From assembly GCA_024516155.1 (NCBI GenBank), contig JAJJXM010000011.1:248001-312000 (forward strand): a DNA stretch of 64,000 bases, given 5' to 3'. The notes below the pieces were generated by a model. The model was given only the letters and a program-made list of their open reading frames with translations, ran no database searches and had not been told where the DNA came from. Positions 10,519-24,004 of the stretch are shown one piece after another. The DNA comes from Pyronema omphalodes. Its lineage: Eukaryota > Ascomycota > Pezizomycetes > Pezizales > Pyronemataceae. Numbering within the stretch: position 1 is the first letter of the stretch; every line of letters begins with the position of its first letter. The position numbers and the translations under genes are program-made.

Positions 10519-13500
10519 GGTGTCATACGTCAGGGTAAATTGTTACCAGGAAAATATACTTTCCCATTTCTTCTGCCATTCCCCTCCGTTACCATTCCGT
10601 ATCACTTGACAATGTCGAGTAATACGGCATGCGACTCGCCGAGATCCGGGCCTTGCGCCCTATTGACAGGTCTCAATGTACGGTACACATTCACCATTGG
10701 ACTTTATGTAAAGCTGATAATTCATTAGTAAATTGTACACTAGAACAATTACATGGTATGCAGGTTATCCAAGGTTTCGGGACAACAAGTCGGAAACATT
10801 GCGGCGCATTGTCATTATTCGGATTACAGCTGATTTGTATAGCTCTTCTCGCATCTTTAATGCATGTCACATGCGTTGAAGCTGCTAAGACTCGTCGCCA
10901 CTATTCGGACAACCACATAGAACGGGTGGGTGCCTTTATTTGCCTCATTCTCTGCTGAATGTTTTCGCCTGCAGCTTTACAGAGTTCTTGGCTTATGAAA
11001 TGTTTGACTAGATGAGAGACAGCGGCCGAAGAATGAGCTGGTGAAGCTAGGGCTCAGGGTTAACCGGCAACAAGCGTGACTATCAAACTGCTGGGGATCA
11101 ATCCAGTTATGCAGAATATCATGGGTGGGTAGGGCTAGAAATGAACGACGAGGCTCGGCTAGCTCAGGTTACAGTGGACATGCCAAGATACAAGGAGCAT
11201 TAAACTTGATCAACAGACGTCGCTGAACAACGGAATTCAGGAGCCAAAAATCGGAAGTTGATTCTGACGCAGCACGGCAGAACATTTGTGATGACCGTAT
11301 GATGCAGTTTGGATACTCCCGTTCTTCAATTCCGGTTTCTGCATGCATCATCTAGCGTCGCCACCTATACATATACTCCACAAAGAATACCATGTATTCA
11401 GGCATTTAACGTTATCGAGGCAAGAATTTATCCTCTAATAATACAATCTTCGTCATTTTGCTTGATCCTTGGCTAAATTACAAACTTCAGAAGATTCTAT
11501 TTAACACAAGTTACACAACATTAAAAACATTAAAAACATTACCAATCCATCCTGTGCCATGTAGTTATTCTTGTACATTGGACCCTCAATCCCACCCACA
11601 GAATCCTAGACCACTTCCTGCCATACTTCCTGTTTTTTCTGGAACAAAATACCCCGCCTGCACCGCCCCGGGCCAGCCAAATAGCGTTCCGAGGTTGAGG
11701 TAAAACATCATTATTAGGGCTATATTCAAGTCTTGGGTATCATCGGCTCACGCAGTGTCCCGTATCGACAGACACGAGTGATATGTATCATGCCCACTGC
11801 CATGGCTCAAACATGCAGGTTGTCGAGTCGGGAGAAAATGTAATAACTCAATAAGCGGCAGGAGAAACTGGAGACGTAACAAACGTGTTGTGGTGTATGC
11901 CTGGCGGAATCAAAAAATTAACACCCCACATCTCGGCGTGGACGTTTTTTTTTTTCCTTCTTTATATATAAAAAAAAATGTAAAGTAAGTAATTAAGTAA
12001 CCCAAAAGGTTTAGAATTTTAGGATGAGGAAAGGACGATACTTGTGTTTGTTAACTTTGAAAACATCGCCACTACATCAGAGAAAAGCCTATGAGTATTT
12101 TTGAATTTGAACACTTCACGGAGTCACAAATAAGATATCTACATTACCCCATATTTTACACAGATATTATACAGTGCACAAACCTCCGCCAATTAATATT
12201 TCAAACTGCACCAGTGCGGTGCACACATAATGATTCCAAGCGGGTAGCAACGATGAAAAACTTACACTCCAGAGGCATCTTTCCGAATATTCGGCTAACG
12301 TTAGAATAACTACGCGACAGCATGTCCTGTATATACAGTCGATGTATGTATGTATGTATCGACGTTCACACAGACCCTCGCGTTTCGCCCTATACCAGGT
12401 AGCATGTCCGGATGCCTCACTCATCATCCGTTCCATCCCCCCGCGCAAGTTGTACCACTCTCACTCCGGATACCCTCGAACCCGGACCCCATCGGGAAAA
12501 AGATATTAACACACTCAAATGTTCTTTACACCTTCCATGGACCTCGCCAAGCTTCCATGAGAATTCTTTACTGCGAAGTTTACGCTAGGAATATCTACGG
12601 CTGGAAAGCTACATGTTTCGAGTGACACCTCGTGAAAAAGATGCACCTGGTCTTCGGTAACGGAACTGGGGGATCCCTGTCGATGTTTAGTATATCCCGT
12701 GTCTAGATTTATTCGGGATGGGTTGGGGTAGAAAAGAAATTATCATCATGAAAGTGGGGTGGACGGTTATCTTGCTAGCCGAAATGGAGGATTTCTTTGG
12801 ATACTGGGCCGTGGATTACATGACTTTTGAGATGCAGCTCAGTGTTTATGCAATGGAAAGATGTTTATATGTGCAGGTATATTTTGAGGACTCGGAATAA
12901 TTGGTAGGTTGGAAGTAGCTCAGTGTAGAATCTGGATAGGCCTGAATGGTCGAAGGCTAAGGCTTGCTAATGAGGCTTGAATAAAGAGGCCGGTAGCCGG
13001 GTTTACAAGAATGTTCAATGCACAGGTGATATGAGGCTGGGCAAAGATATCGGTGACCGGACCACGGCGCAGTAAGCCTATTGAGTACACTACTTCTAGT
13101 ACTAGATTTTGATTGTTATGGGTACCATAGCCACTCGTGAGCTTTTTAGCTTTTTGGGCTTTGTCTAGGCTCCGCTCACTTATCTGATGCCGTTGCCCCG
13201 GATTCTGAGATTTGATCTCTCTGACCACACGTGAGATAGGTCAGACGTCAGCTGTTAATTTCCAGTAACCTTCTGATCCGCGTTAATTGGTAGAGTAGGT
13301 GCGATGGAAGTTTATCCGGTTGGTGATTGATGAATGACCCGAGAGATTGAGAGATATATTGAGGCCGGTAAACTGTCATCTGATGATTAGCGGGAAGTGT
13401 TCAAAGAAGAAGTTGTTTGTCTCTGTAGAAGGATCTACGGTGAAGACGGCTTATAATCCTTGGAAGCCTCGAGAAGAAATTTCTACTGGCAGTCTGCAAA

Positions 13501-16500
13501 CATGTTCCCTTGTTTCCATTGTTTGCCCGGACCAAATTGCACGAGGCTCAGGATTGAATATCACAGAGCAACGGTCATAATGCATATGTGTAACCATTAA
13601 CACCCATAATATAATCCCTGCATTAGCCGCTGGACAGGCCTAAGTATTTATCGATATCGTTTCAATGGAGTATCCAAAACCCGTGAAACCCATAGAGACT
13701 GGGAATATCTCAAACAACCGAATAGGCGTAGACGGTATGCAACCCCATTGGCTTCTTCTTTTCTCATGTTCTGAGGTTTGGTTCGCTATTCCCGTAGGGC
13801 AGCTCGGCGAAAGCTGTCAGCGAGGATATTTTGGCAGGTCTAACTGTCTCATTCAAATTTACACAGCATTTACTAGGGTCCGAATAATATCGAAAACTTA
13901 TCGATTTTCAATCCCGTGATAGATAGATTCTAAAGCAGTTAGCTATTTCTTCCGCTTCCCTCACTATCATCTATTATGGCTCATTCATTTTACCTAGGCC
14001 TGGCTCACCTAAAAGTTCCAGTTCGGACTTGTGCGGACAAACATACTCGCAATGATGTTCCACAACATAGGATGAGTCTGGGATCCCGTTACTTGGTAAC
14101 CATTACGGCAGACATTGAGAGGAATTTCGAAGACAAATAACGCAGTTGTAACTAATATGCTGTATCCCTGTATGGATATTCATGTGGCCCTTTGATTTTC
14201 TTTGGGTTTCTCCAAGCTTCATGATATTGTGCCAAATCCGGGCTTTCTGGACTTTTCCGGATCATTATTTATCACCGCCACAACACACATATGTACACGA
14301 CTTAAACGCCGGACTAGGTCCCTCTTGGAGTAACCCAATCCAATACTACCGTGTTAAAAGAATTCTCAATAGCCAATGACTTTCAAGGCTAGAATATTAC
14401 AGCCAGACTACTCATAAGCTGGTCAAAGTTTGTGCGCTTAGATATCATCAGCCAGAGTGCCGTGTTACCGCACAGCTATGGTATCGGTAGCCCAGGGTCC
14501 CCTCCTGGTCTCTTGGCGATGATCATCACTTTGGACTTATTCTCCGCCCTCTTCTAGTAAAATGTTCGCAGCTTCGCGAACATGCTGGCTGCATTTTTAT
14601 ACATGCCTTCAAATGTTGTTTTCACGCACCAACAGCCTTCAAAGTTGGCGTCCCCACAACCAATGCTTCCGAAAGGCCCCCATCACGCTAAGCTTGCGGG
14701 GTAAACTGTGCTGCGGTGATATGTTGGTATATGACTATACTTGCGGAACCGTGTAGTATCTGCCGAGAAAAAACAGAAACAGAAACCGAAGGTTCTGATA
14801 TCAAATATCTTTGTTGATGTATGATTACTGTTTTTATCCCGCGTTGAGATTATAATATCCATCGTACATAGGAGGTGGACTTTGCTAAAGAGCTTCTTCG
14901 GCAGGTTTTCCATTCCAAGCTTTAATAGGCTTAGACGGGCGTTGACAGGCTTTCCAGACTCTGCCAAGCTAAAAATGATAACTTTACGCTTACAGGAAGA
15001 CGGTTCTTGGCTTCGCTTCCCACGTTCGCTCACTTCGCTTCTGCCTCATCTCTTTGTCTCGGCGCTCAGGGGAGAAGGCGATTGGAAAGTGGGGATACCT
15101 TGCATAACTCGCGAGTCCCGACCGTTGCAGATGAGAGGTCAGGAGTTGAACCCGCAAGATGTACTTTTGTATCATCATCATTGGGTGGACATAGTGAAAT
15201 CGACATTTGCAATTCCCACAGACTATTTTGTGCTGCACTCCCGACTCTTGCTGGGACTGCACTTTTTTTTTCTTCTAAAACATACTATCTACATATGTAC
15301 CTCCAGGCTCCCACCACCCCGTGCTGCATGTTCCAGCAAGTATCGTTTCGCCCTAGTTGGTTGGTTCCAACACCCCTCCTACAAGTCGAAGATCCAGGGA
15401 CCCTTTCCCCTTCTCGCGGCGTTTGGGGGTAGTACTCTGCTCGCATCGACCAATCCCACGAGGCAATGCGCCGGTTTCGCGATCAGCAGCCGGAGAGATG
15501 CAGAAATAGCAGGCATAAAGGCAGAGCAAGAGGCATAAAGCAGGTGTCGGCATCTAGCGGGTCCCAAGGAGCAAGACTGGAAGCAGCACAAGCTGAAGCA
15601 GCAGAAAGCATAAACAGACAGCTTTCGGCAGTGTATGAGAGAAACGTGATCATGGCAGACAGATATCAGGGTTACTTGAGAGCAACGTGATCATGGCAGA
15701 CAGATATCAGGGTTACTTGAGAGCAACGTGATCATGGGCGATGGACACTCTGCCGCACACCGACAAAGAAGGGATAAGACTGAGCGTAAGGAGTCCTGCA
15801 ACTTGTACTTGTCCTGCGTATGAGTGGGGTGGGAATCCCGCTCTATGTCATCTACATCTCATCTCATCGCCCGCCCCTAACAAGGCAGCATCGCTACCCC
15901 GTGTGCCTAGCCGCTTACAAGTGACAGTAGTCCCAGGTGTGCTGGAGTTTGACGGCAAAGTGGGATCAGTATGCATACGGGGAGTGAGTTGGTCCGATGC
16001 ACTTAAAGTTCACCGTCTGATGTCGAAGGTTTCGTATGGACTCGATGGAGATGTTGTTTATTATTAGAGGAATGATATTTATTGGAAAAGTTCTCTACAT
16101 TGTCGAGAAATGGAGAAATGTCAACAAATACCACTACAAACCAAGTTAGCATCTACCAACATAATAAATCCAATATGTCAACCTGCTCACCTGCTCACCT
16201 GCTCACTTACCTCAACCCTCAGTTCATCCCTTCGATCTCCTGCAGCAATAAAGAAAACTGGCCGGCAGTTAACCGTATACTTAATAATGACACATCACGT
16301 GTTTTCCCCTGAAATCAATCAGTTCTTGGATCAATTCGACAGTAGCCAAAGTCTGTGGCTTTCTCCGAATGAATTTGCCGTGTTTTGCGGCCTTCTTGTG
16401 GCGGTGGAGGTGGAGGAGGAGGAGCAGAAAGAGGTGGTGGTGGTTACTGTGGATCTATTCTGCACCACCCCCCCCCCCCCCAAACATGACACACGCACGT

Positions 16501-16998
16501 TTCCCCTGGATGGCTCGCTCGCTGTCCACCACTTACTCCCTTTCCTCACCGCACTATCACCGCTACATACCTATCTGAGCTATCCCCCAACTCCAGCCGC
16601 TCTGCTTTTACTTTCGCGACATCTTCGTCAAACGTGCAACCTAGTCCTGCCATTATCATTGGTGGCACTACGAGAGCTCTGCTTTAACTTCCACCCAGAG
16701 CCCCTCATCCCTCACCCCCCTTCCACGGCTTACTCCCAGAGTTGCTGAATCCGAATACCACCTCTTCCTCTCTGCACGCGACCCGTTTCGACCGCTCTTT
16801 TTTGATTTTCAAGGCGTCTACGATTCTTCGGTACCTCCCAACTATCCCCCCCATCTCCATCCTCCACCCATCTGCTGTGTCGACGCCGCCGAACGACACA
16901 GTCGCTTCACAGTTGACCCCCGAGGAATCGCCAAGCTGACGTCCGCTCTACCTTCACAGTTCGCTTCGCAGAGGCTCAAGCCAGCGAAGACACGGTTG
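10519..16998. other. Long spacer upstream of Cdc24
   Basis: About 6.5 kb with no gene that can be supported. Frames are short and unrelated to known domains. It contains T-rich and A-rich runs near 11950, a 41-bp tandem repeat (15644-15737) and a C14 run (16468-16481). From 16645 to the proposed Cdc24 start the Cdc24 frame stays open but has no ATG. The last 1-2 kb presumably hold the Cdc24 promoter and leader. Confidence 0.5.
15644..15737. repeat. 41-bp tandem repeat
   Basis: Two full copies (15644-15684, 15685-15725) and a partial third, each starting ACGTGATCATGGCAGACAG and ending near GGGTTACTTGAGAGCA. The full copies are identical, so the duplication is recent. Confidence 0.85.
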
Positions 16999-19900
16999 AT
17001 GACCGTGGACAGCGAACAGGATATATTTTTGCGACATCCCGTGGCTTCTGCTCCTCATACAATGACGACTATCGGCACACCCGCCGCAGTGCCCAACGGC
17101 ACAAACAATGTCGGATCACCTACAGTAACAGTGATGGGTATACCACAGGCGAACGACAACATTATTAACAAGAAGGCCGACCCCGCTCAGGGGCTTTTTC
17201 AGACATGCTTAACACTCAGCCAGCGACTCCAGGACGTGCCCGGATTCGAAAAGTTCCTCGAACCGCCCGAGGATGCAGACCCCAATATCCCCGAGGATCC
17301 AGTAACACAGTTATGGCGGTGTTTCCGCTTAGGTTCGAGTTTGTGTGCTCTGTTCAACGCCACGCAGCCAAAGGATGCCATTCGGGAGGATAGACTCAGC
17401 CCGAATTTAAAAACCATGAATGACTGCAAAGCGGCGACTTTTCACTTCTTGAAAGGAATCAAGACAGAGTTGGACATTCAGGGGGAGGATGCTTTCATGA
17501 TTCACAACCTCTACTCCGATGACACCAATGGATTTGTGAAGGTGCGTGGTTAAGGATTTGGTGTCGCCTTCGCACTGGGACCACCGAACAGGTGGTTAGG
17601 ATGCGGTTGATCGTACAACGGGGAGATGCGATAATGTCGCCCCCCCAGATGCAGACCCGTACCTACCAGCGCAATTGAAATTTGTACGCTAACCCAGAAT
17701 GCGCGCTTAGGTTACAAAAACTGTCACCAAAATCCTGGACATTCTCAAGGAGCGCGACTTGTTAATAGTTCGAGACGACGCCGATAAAAATGCAGATAAT
17801 GGCGAAAAGAAACCGCTCGACAACCGGGCGCGAATCGTCAAGGAATTAGTGGATACCGAGCGTAAATACGTTCAAGATTTAGAGGCGCTACAGGACTACA
17901 TGCGCTGCTTGGAGCGAGAGGAGGTCGTTTCGAAGGATTTGATCCATAATCTATTCCTCAACTTAAATCAACTGGTGGATTTCCAGAGAAGATTCTTGAT
18001 TAGAGTGGAGACCCAGAACTCTTTGCCCGAAGAACAGCAGAATTGGGGTCATCTGTTTGTACAATACGTGAGGAACCAATTCGTCTCCTTGAACCTGACG
18101 GCCATCTGACGTTGGACGCGTGATTAGGAAAAATCATTCACTGTTTATGAGCCCTATGCGTCAAACTTCAACGGGGCGCAGCATCTGGCGCAAGAAGCGC
18201 GGGAACAACTGGCGCGAATGCCGCATCCTGTATTCGACCAGCTTGCTGCATTCTTGATTAAACCCGTACAGAGAGTGACAAAATACCCGTTGTTGCTCAG
18301 GGTATGTTAATTGTAAGACTTTTGAGGCCGCGTAAGCTAATATATGTTCAGGATTTGATTAAACAAACACCTCCAGTTGAGGCAATGGAAAAAGAGCTCC
18401 CTCTAGGTCTCGCAGCCATTGAGAGAATTACAAGTGCCATTAATGAGGCAATTCGTAAATCCGAGAACATTGAGATTGTGAAAGATTTAGAAGGAAGGGT
18501 TGAGGACTGGAAAGGACACAAGTTAGAACATTTCGGCGAGTTATTGCTTCACGGACAGTTTTCAGTCATTAAAGGCGATCAAAAAGGAGACGTGGAGAGA
18601 GAGGTAATTGACTTGTTGGCGCCTACATGTAGATCACTTACTGACTAGCACTTTGCCGCCAGTATTACATATATCTGTTTGAACGCATATTGCTATGCTG
18701 CAAGGAGATGGGTGTAGGTAAAAAACAAAACAAGACAATGTCCATGGGCAAGAGCGCGAAACCTCCCCCAGGCGTTAAGAAGAGGACAAGCTTGCAGTTG
18801 AAGGGCCGTATCTTTATGCAGAACGTTACAGACGTTGTGTCTATTGCTAGGAATGGTATATAGCTTTGACGCACCCACACCGACATTCCACCAGCGCTAA
18901 TTCCCACAACAGGCAGCTACACCCTTCAGATTTTCTGGAAGGGAGATCCAGGAGTGGAAAACTTCATGATCAAACACACCAATGAGGAAGGATTGACCCA
19001 TTGGAAGAAGATTTTACAGAAGCAAAGGGAGACCTTCACCAAACACGAAGCCTCGACCACTGGTAGGCAAAGCGGGCAATCCACTGCATCGACGCAGTTT
19101 GCATGGATGGGAATCACCAATAACGACCCAGAAGTTGAAAGCAGGAACGCAAGCGATGACGACGACGACGCAACTATTATCCAGGACCAGGACAGATACT
19201 CGGCTTTATCTGGAACAACGCTCTCTTCCAGCCGTAATGGCTCTATGACGAACTTGCGGTCGCGATCCGCCACGAATGAGAATATGCCGCCGCCGAATGG
19301 CGCATACATGCGGGGACCTACCTCCAACCCACCTGCACGGTTCCCCATTGTCCCTACTGGCCATACGCCACCTTTGACACTCAATACTAATCCTCTCTAT
19401 CAGAATTTGGCAAATTCGCCAGAGCGCAGCAATGCGTCTTACTTTTCTCCAGTGGAGACACCGATGCTTACCTCCCGGAGCAGTTCCGCCAGCGGTCAGG
19501 CTTATCCGTTCCCCCGTTATCCTCAGAGCCAGTACTACGACGAGCCCGGACCTCAGCAGTTCTCACCTCCGAGCATGTCTCGCTCTTCATCTCGGGAAGG
19601 ATCTAGCGGTTCACAGCAATACGCTGCTTTTCAAAGTAGCGCCACGGCCTACGCGAACTCATCAAGGTTACAAAGGCCCTCTCTACCAGGAATGGGAACT
19701 TCCGTGCCATCGATATCAGGACTGACCCAACATCAAAGTCGCATGCGTTCCGCTAGCAGCCCTAATATTCATCATATTCCTGGAGCTGCTTCTCAGCTTT
19801 CCCGTGTTTCTCCTGGTGGCAACATTCCGCCTGTACCTACTATTCCGACTTCCGTACCAGGTTCTTATATTCCTTACTCAGGTGGCCCGGCTGTTATTCA

Positions 19901-20276
19901 ACGTCAGAATCCCGACTCACCAACTTCTCCTGGATTACCTATTCAAGGCCCTCGAGCGGAAACTCCTACTGGTGAAGGCAGCTTGAACGGCGTTCAACAA
20001 GTTAAAGTTAAGGTTCACTCGAATACCGATTTGTTCGTCTTGGTCGTTCCCTATAACATCGCATACGCACAATTGATCGACAGAATCGAGAGAAAGGTGG
20101 AGTTCTGCGGCGCACTACCAGCTACTCCCATAAGAGTTCGCTACCAGGATGAGGATGGTGATTTTATTAGCATGAACTCCGATGATGATGTACAGATGGC
20201 ATTTGATGCTGGATGCGAGAATGCGGACCCCAGCCAAAGCGGTTTGACGGTTACATTGTATGTGCAGATTGGCTAG
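16999..20276 (+). CDS. CDC24: Cdc24-type Rho/Cdc42 guanine nucleotide exchange factor
   Basis: Activates Cdc42/Rho GTPases at sites of polar growth and is expected to bind a Bem1-type scaffold through its PB1 domain. Exons are 16999-17541, 17711-18067, 18128-18301, 18352-18603, 18663-18855 and 18913-20276, all GT-AG and in phase, giving 960 residues, normal for fungal Cdc24. Domain order: calponin-homology-like region about 66-180 (LFQTCLTLSQRLQDVPGF); DH about 219-405 (ELVDTERKYVQDLE, then FLIKPVQRVTKYPLLLRDLI); PH about 418-555 (YYIYLFERILLCC, then SYTLQIFWKGD); a long Ser/Pro/Gln-rich linker; and PB1 about 870-958 with an acidic OPCA stretch (YQDEDGDFISMNSDDD). The first ATG in frame is at 16999; the frame is open upstream to 16645, so an extra 5' exon or a longer N-terminus cannot be excluded. 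Confidence 0.92.
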
Positions 20277-22388
20277 GTACCCAATTCCGGATTGAGGGAC
20301 CAAATCAGTACGGAAGTTTGAAAGCGGCATACAATACGTCTTTTATTACGAACCAGACTACCGGATACTCAACTAGGACCTTAACCAGTTACCCAGGATT
20401 TTGAAACAAAGGATGTTTCAGTGGAGGATTCATCAATTTTGGTTTTAAATTTTCGAACCGAAATTCTTTTCGCTTTTACGAGGAATTTTTTGATACAGGG
20501 AATCGCAGCGTTTTGGGGTGGACTTTCTAACTTTTGATTTTTCGCAAGATTGTTACTTTTTCAATCAGGGGATGCTTTGTTATTTTCGACGTTTGTGTTT
20601 GAATTCGCCATATATCTTTTGGAGGATTTTTAAGCAAACTTGAACTTTTCTATTATTTTTCATTTCTTACATGATTGAATATTTTTGTTCGCGGTTTGGG
20701 GCTTTTACTGTTGTTTACTGTAGTATTTTTTTTTTCGCTTTTTGGGGTGATGATTGTTTTACTCTTTTTTTTCTTTTTTTTTTTTTTTCAACTTGGGCGG
20801 ATGGTGCTACCTGGCGTTTGCTTATTTTTCTTTTTACCGTTTTTTTTTTCTTGGCAAGCTGCTCTACCGCAACCACATCAACACAAACACAAATCGATGA
20901 TCCATTCGTATATCGATGGATGAATAACTTATTGTTTCGTCGTGCGCACTGCGTTTTTGTTGCGGTAGAGTCTCTTTTGTACCTTGTTTCCTCGCGCCAA
21001 CTTCAAGCGCCCGTCCCGGCTCTGTTTTTTTTTGATTTTATTCTTTATTTCTTCTACCGATTCTACCCATTTAGCCCCCTTAACTTCACTGCTGTTTCTC
21101 TCTTCTACTTTATTTCTCTTTTTAAAAATTTCTTGTATGTTCTTTCATGTAGTGTCATGGTTCATGTACATGACTTGCATTTTTTTGGCTTCCCGTCCCC
21201 ACCCCTATACCACCCTCTGTTTTTTCTTTTCTTTTTTTCTTTCTGTTTTTTTTTCTTTTTTTGCTGCGAGTTAAAGAAGGAAAAAGGGTTGCATTGGAAA
21301 CCTGGAGTGCTTTTATTTTTTGGGATCTTTGTTTTCACTACCACTACCTTACTTACCTCTTTTTTCTGATATCATTGGATAATCATGCCACTCCCACTCT
21401 CAACTCGAGAAATCTCTTTTTTTTATCTCGTTTTTTCCATTAGCTATGGAAAACCCCACACAGGGATACCCGACCAAAAACGGTCCGGATACCCACAATA
21501 CCATCTCATTTTTTACCATATAACAAGGGGTTACAAAATTTTTGTAACTAACCAACCACACTCTCTCGATTTATCTCTCTCTATCTCACACACTCTCTAT
21601 CAAGACTCATTTCTCGTTTACTGCGAAAATCGATTTCTTCTCTCCTTTATGTGTTATTATCAGTTTTTCTTTACTCTGTTTTATAGTGTTATTCTCTCTT
21701 TTTCAGCTTTTGTATTTGCATTTATCATTTTTTTATACCAAAGGCGAATTTTGTTTTTGATTTTGTGGTATTTTTCGTTTTGAAGGTAGTTTTGAAGGAT
21801 GGAAGGAATGAAGAAGGATCGGGGTGAATTTGATGCGTTGGTTGCGATTAAGTTGGGATCAAAGTTCTATAGATTGGTTGCTTGTCTTTGTATTTTTTCA
21901 TTTTTTTTTTTTTTCATTTTTCTATTTTTCTATTTTTCTCTTTGGAGGATGCTAAGGATGTGAAGGATGTGAAAGAAGGAAAGGTTATCAATGTGTAATT
22001 TAGAAGATGAATGCTAGTAGCGTTGCGAACTTGAGGGAAACTTGATGATATTCTACGTTGTGTGAAAAAAAACTCAGTTATGATCTGTCCTTATGTGAAG
22101 TACTTCCTTACTCGGGAGGAAGACGAAAGTTGCCGAAGTTTAACCGGGAATTTCTCAAAGACTTCAACGATGGATTGTGGTTTTACGTACACGGTATTTG
22201 TTTTTCAAAAAGCTATATTTTAAAATAATTGCGTCATGTAGTACACTCGTTCCAAAAACATTTCGGAAAATGCAGTAATTCAATGTTGGAGTGATAATCA
22301 ATGAGTTCATGAAAGCTATACTCGGATACAAAGCCAATAACCCTGGCTAGTTTCTGGAATATACTTTTCCAACTCCCAAATGCTGTAT
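20277..22388. other. T-rich region after Cdc24
   Basis: No gene. 20440-21960 is extremely T-rich with many T8-T14 runs, probably partly Cdc24 3' UTR. Apparent frames of up to 230 codons rich in Phe are compositional. Confidence 0.6.
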
Positions 22389-22587
22389 GATTAAATTAAC
22401 GGATATTATGCAGGATGCCCCCACCAAGACATCGAACTATCCAATATACCCCCCGGAAAGGTTCTTATGCAATGTGAGGCGGCATGGACCCAAGCGAGGG
22501 GTATATTGCATAAAAACATTTCCGGGGTATCTTGGATATTTTGATGTCTTGGCGGGGACATCCTGCATAATATCCGTTAAATTAATC
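22389..22587. repeat. 199-bp imperfect inverted repeat (foldback MITE candidate)
   Basis: Left arm 22389 to about 22471 begins GATTAAATTAACGGATATTA; the right arm, read on the other strand from 22587, begins GATTAATTTAACGGATATTA. The arms stay matched through TATGCAGGATG, CCAAGACATC, TATCCAA, CCGGAAA and TTATGCAAT with about ten mismatches, around a spacer of roughly 30 bp. Both arms contain TTAA immediately outside CGGATATTATGCAGG, so a TTAA target is possible, but the flanks do not decide it. No coding capacity. The transcript would fold into one long hairpin. Confidence 0.7.
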
Positions 22588-23608
22588 AATCAAGCAAATA
22601 TTTTCCAGCCGTGAAGAAATAATTTTCATAGACTAGATGGATATGATATTGAAATACCATAACCTTTTACTGTATCGGGTTGGCATACTAGTATATATCA
22701 AAACCCTTGTGTAGTATTACTATATAATCAGTACATAATCATCCTTCGTTTTCATTCTAGAATGATGGTAAAACTCTAGATACTTCTTTGGTATTCTTCA
22801 GATTTTGTGATAAGATGTTAGCAATGGGATTACACTTTTTATTTGATTTTTTGAAGGAGAAGGGAGTGACTAGAATAAATTGAGAAAAAGAATATGTAAA
22901 TGGAAGCAGAGGTAAATTTGAAGTGTAAAGATTACGGTGGTTAAGAGAAACTTCTGCTCTACGCCCCATTAACAACATAAAGGGAAACTCACTAAACATT
23001 AGTGATGTCAACCAAATAAGTACTTTTTTTTTGAGGTATTCGGACCGGATACTGATGGAAGCAATCATGGGAAAATGGTATCTAGGCTTTTGTAAACCCT
23101 CGGGCTTTGAGGCTGTCTCTCATAAGAAGTCGGCATCAGATACGATATACGCTTCTCGCAATACGGAGAGGTTTATTCAACCACAGGCTCAAAGGCTAGA
23201 TTCACGTAATTTGAGCTCCTGCGACAATAGTCCGGTTCTTACGCGTCCATATTCCCCAAATCCGAACATTTCCTCGGGTATACCATGAGCGGTGATACAC
23301 ATACAAAAGTACCGAACAGAAATGTAGCCTCCACTAACAATCCCAGTAATTCCGGTATCATAGTGGCTCTTCTAGTATGGTATCTCCGTACTCAAATAGT
23401 ATCGAAGTCTGTGATTCAATTAAGTTCCCAATAATAGTGAATCTATTCCCGTGTAGCGTACAAGTACATCCCCATTTTCCTTTGTTGTTTTGCCGTGATC
23501 TAGTTGCATCGCCATAGACAGTCCCGACATTCTTCCGACAATCGTAATCCTTCAACCCCCATCCTTCCACACCCCCGGATCCAAATCCCTGAAATCTCAA
23601 CACCTCTT
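22588..23608. other. AT-rich spacer between hairpin and bL31m
   Basis: No gene, RNA or element recognised. It would contain the bL31m 3' flank. Confidence 0.5.
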
Positions 23609-24004
23609 TTACTTCTTCTTAGGAGCCTCAGACATAACCAACAAGCTCTCCAAATCCTCCGCACCCTCCTCAGCCTCGCTCTCAAAGCCCATTCCGAATC
23701 TCTCTCTGAACCTTCTCAATCTTCCAGCCTCATCCTCCTCTACATCACCAAACTCCTTGATGCTAGGATTCCACAATGGGTTGTTACGGATATCCTTAGT
23801 AGAACGAATAATTCCCTTAGGACTAGTAGTGAGCTGTTTGTAGGTGCTACCATCGGAAAGAATAACGATTTGATCGAGGAGGTATGGTCGCTTAGGACGA
23901 CGGATCAAGTTCGCATTACGGCATTGAACGGTAGGACGAAGCGCGTTAAAGAGAGGCGATAGCGTTCCAGCTCGTGTACGGAGGATTGGTGAAAGCGCGG
24001 ACAT
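23609..24004 (-). CDS. MRPL36: Mitochondrial large-subunit ribosomal protein bL31m
   Basis: Single-exon gene of 131 residues. The start is the first ATG in frame (24004); the frame is open further upstream but contains only a GTG before a stop. The N-terminus (MSALSPILRTRAGTLSPLFNALR) is Arg/Ser-rich and lacks acidic residues, fitting a mitochondrial import signal. The core, RPYLLDQIVILSDGSTYKQL followed by PKGIIRSTKDIRNNPLWNPS, matches the bacterial-type L31 family in its fungal mitochondrial form (yeast Mrpl36, YmL36); the RNNPLWNPS motif is the family marker. The C-terminus is a charged tail rich in Glu and Lys. It acts in the mitochondrial 54S subunit. The nearest upstream gene is 2.8 kb away. 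Confidence 0.85.
   Translation of the reverse strand: MSALSPILRTRAGTLSPLFNALRPTVQCRNANLIRRPKRPYLLDQIVILSDGSTYKQLTTSPKGIIRSTKDIRNNPLWNPSIKEFGDVEEDEAGRLRRFRERFGMGFESEAEEGAEDLESLLVMSEAPKKK

Noticed and set aside
15130..15165. Minus-strand GGTTCAACTCC resembling a tRNA B box
   Set aside because: The T stem has a mismatch and no acceptor, D or anticodon stem can be formed upstream.
14882..15538. 218-codon plus-strand frame
   Set aside because: Composition and lack of motifs suggest chance; several overlapping frames of similar length exist on both strands.
16110..16748. 212-codon plus-strand frame before Cdc24
   Set aside because: Pro/Leu/Ser-rich product passing through a C14 homopolymer; no domain, and it overlaps the likely Cdc24 leader.
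20671..21369. 230-codon plus-strand frame after Cdc24
   Set aside because: Driven by poly-T runs (Phe-rich product); it lies in the likely 3' UTR or T-rich spacer and has no domain.
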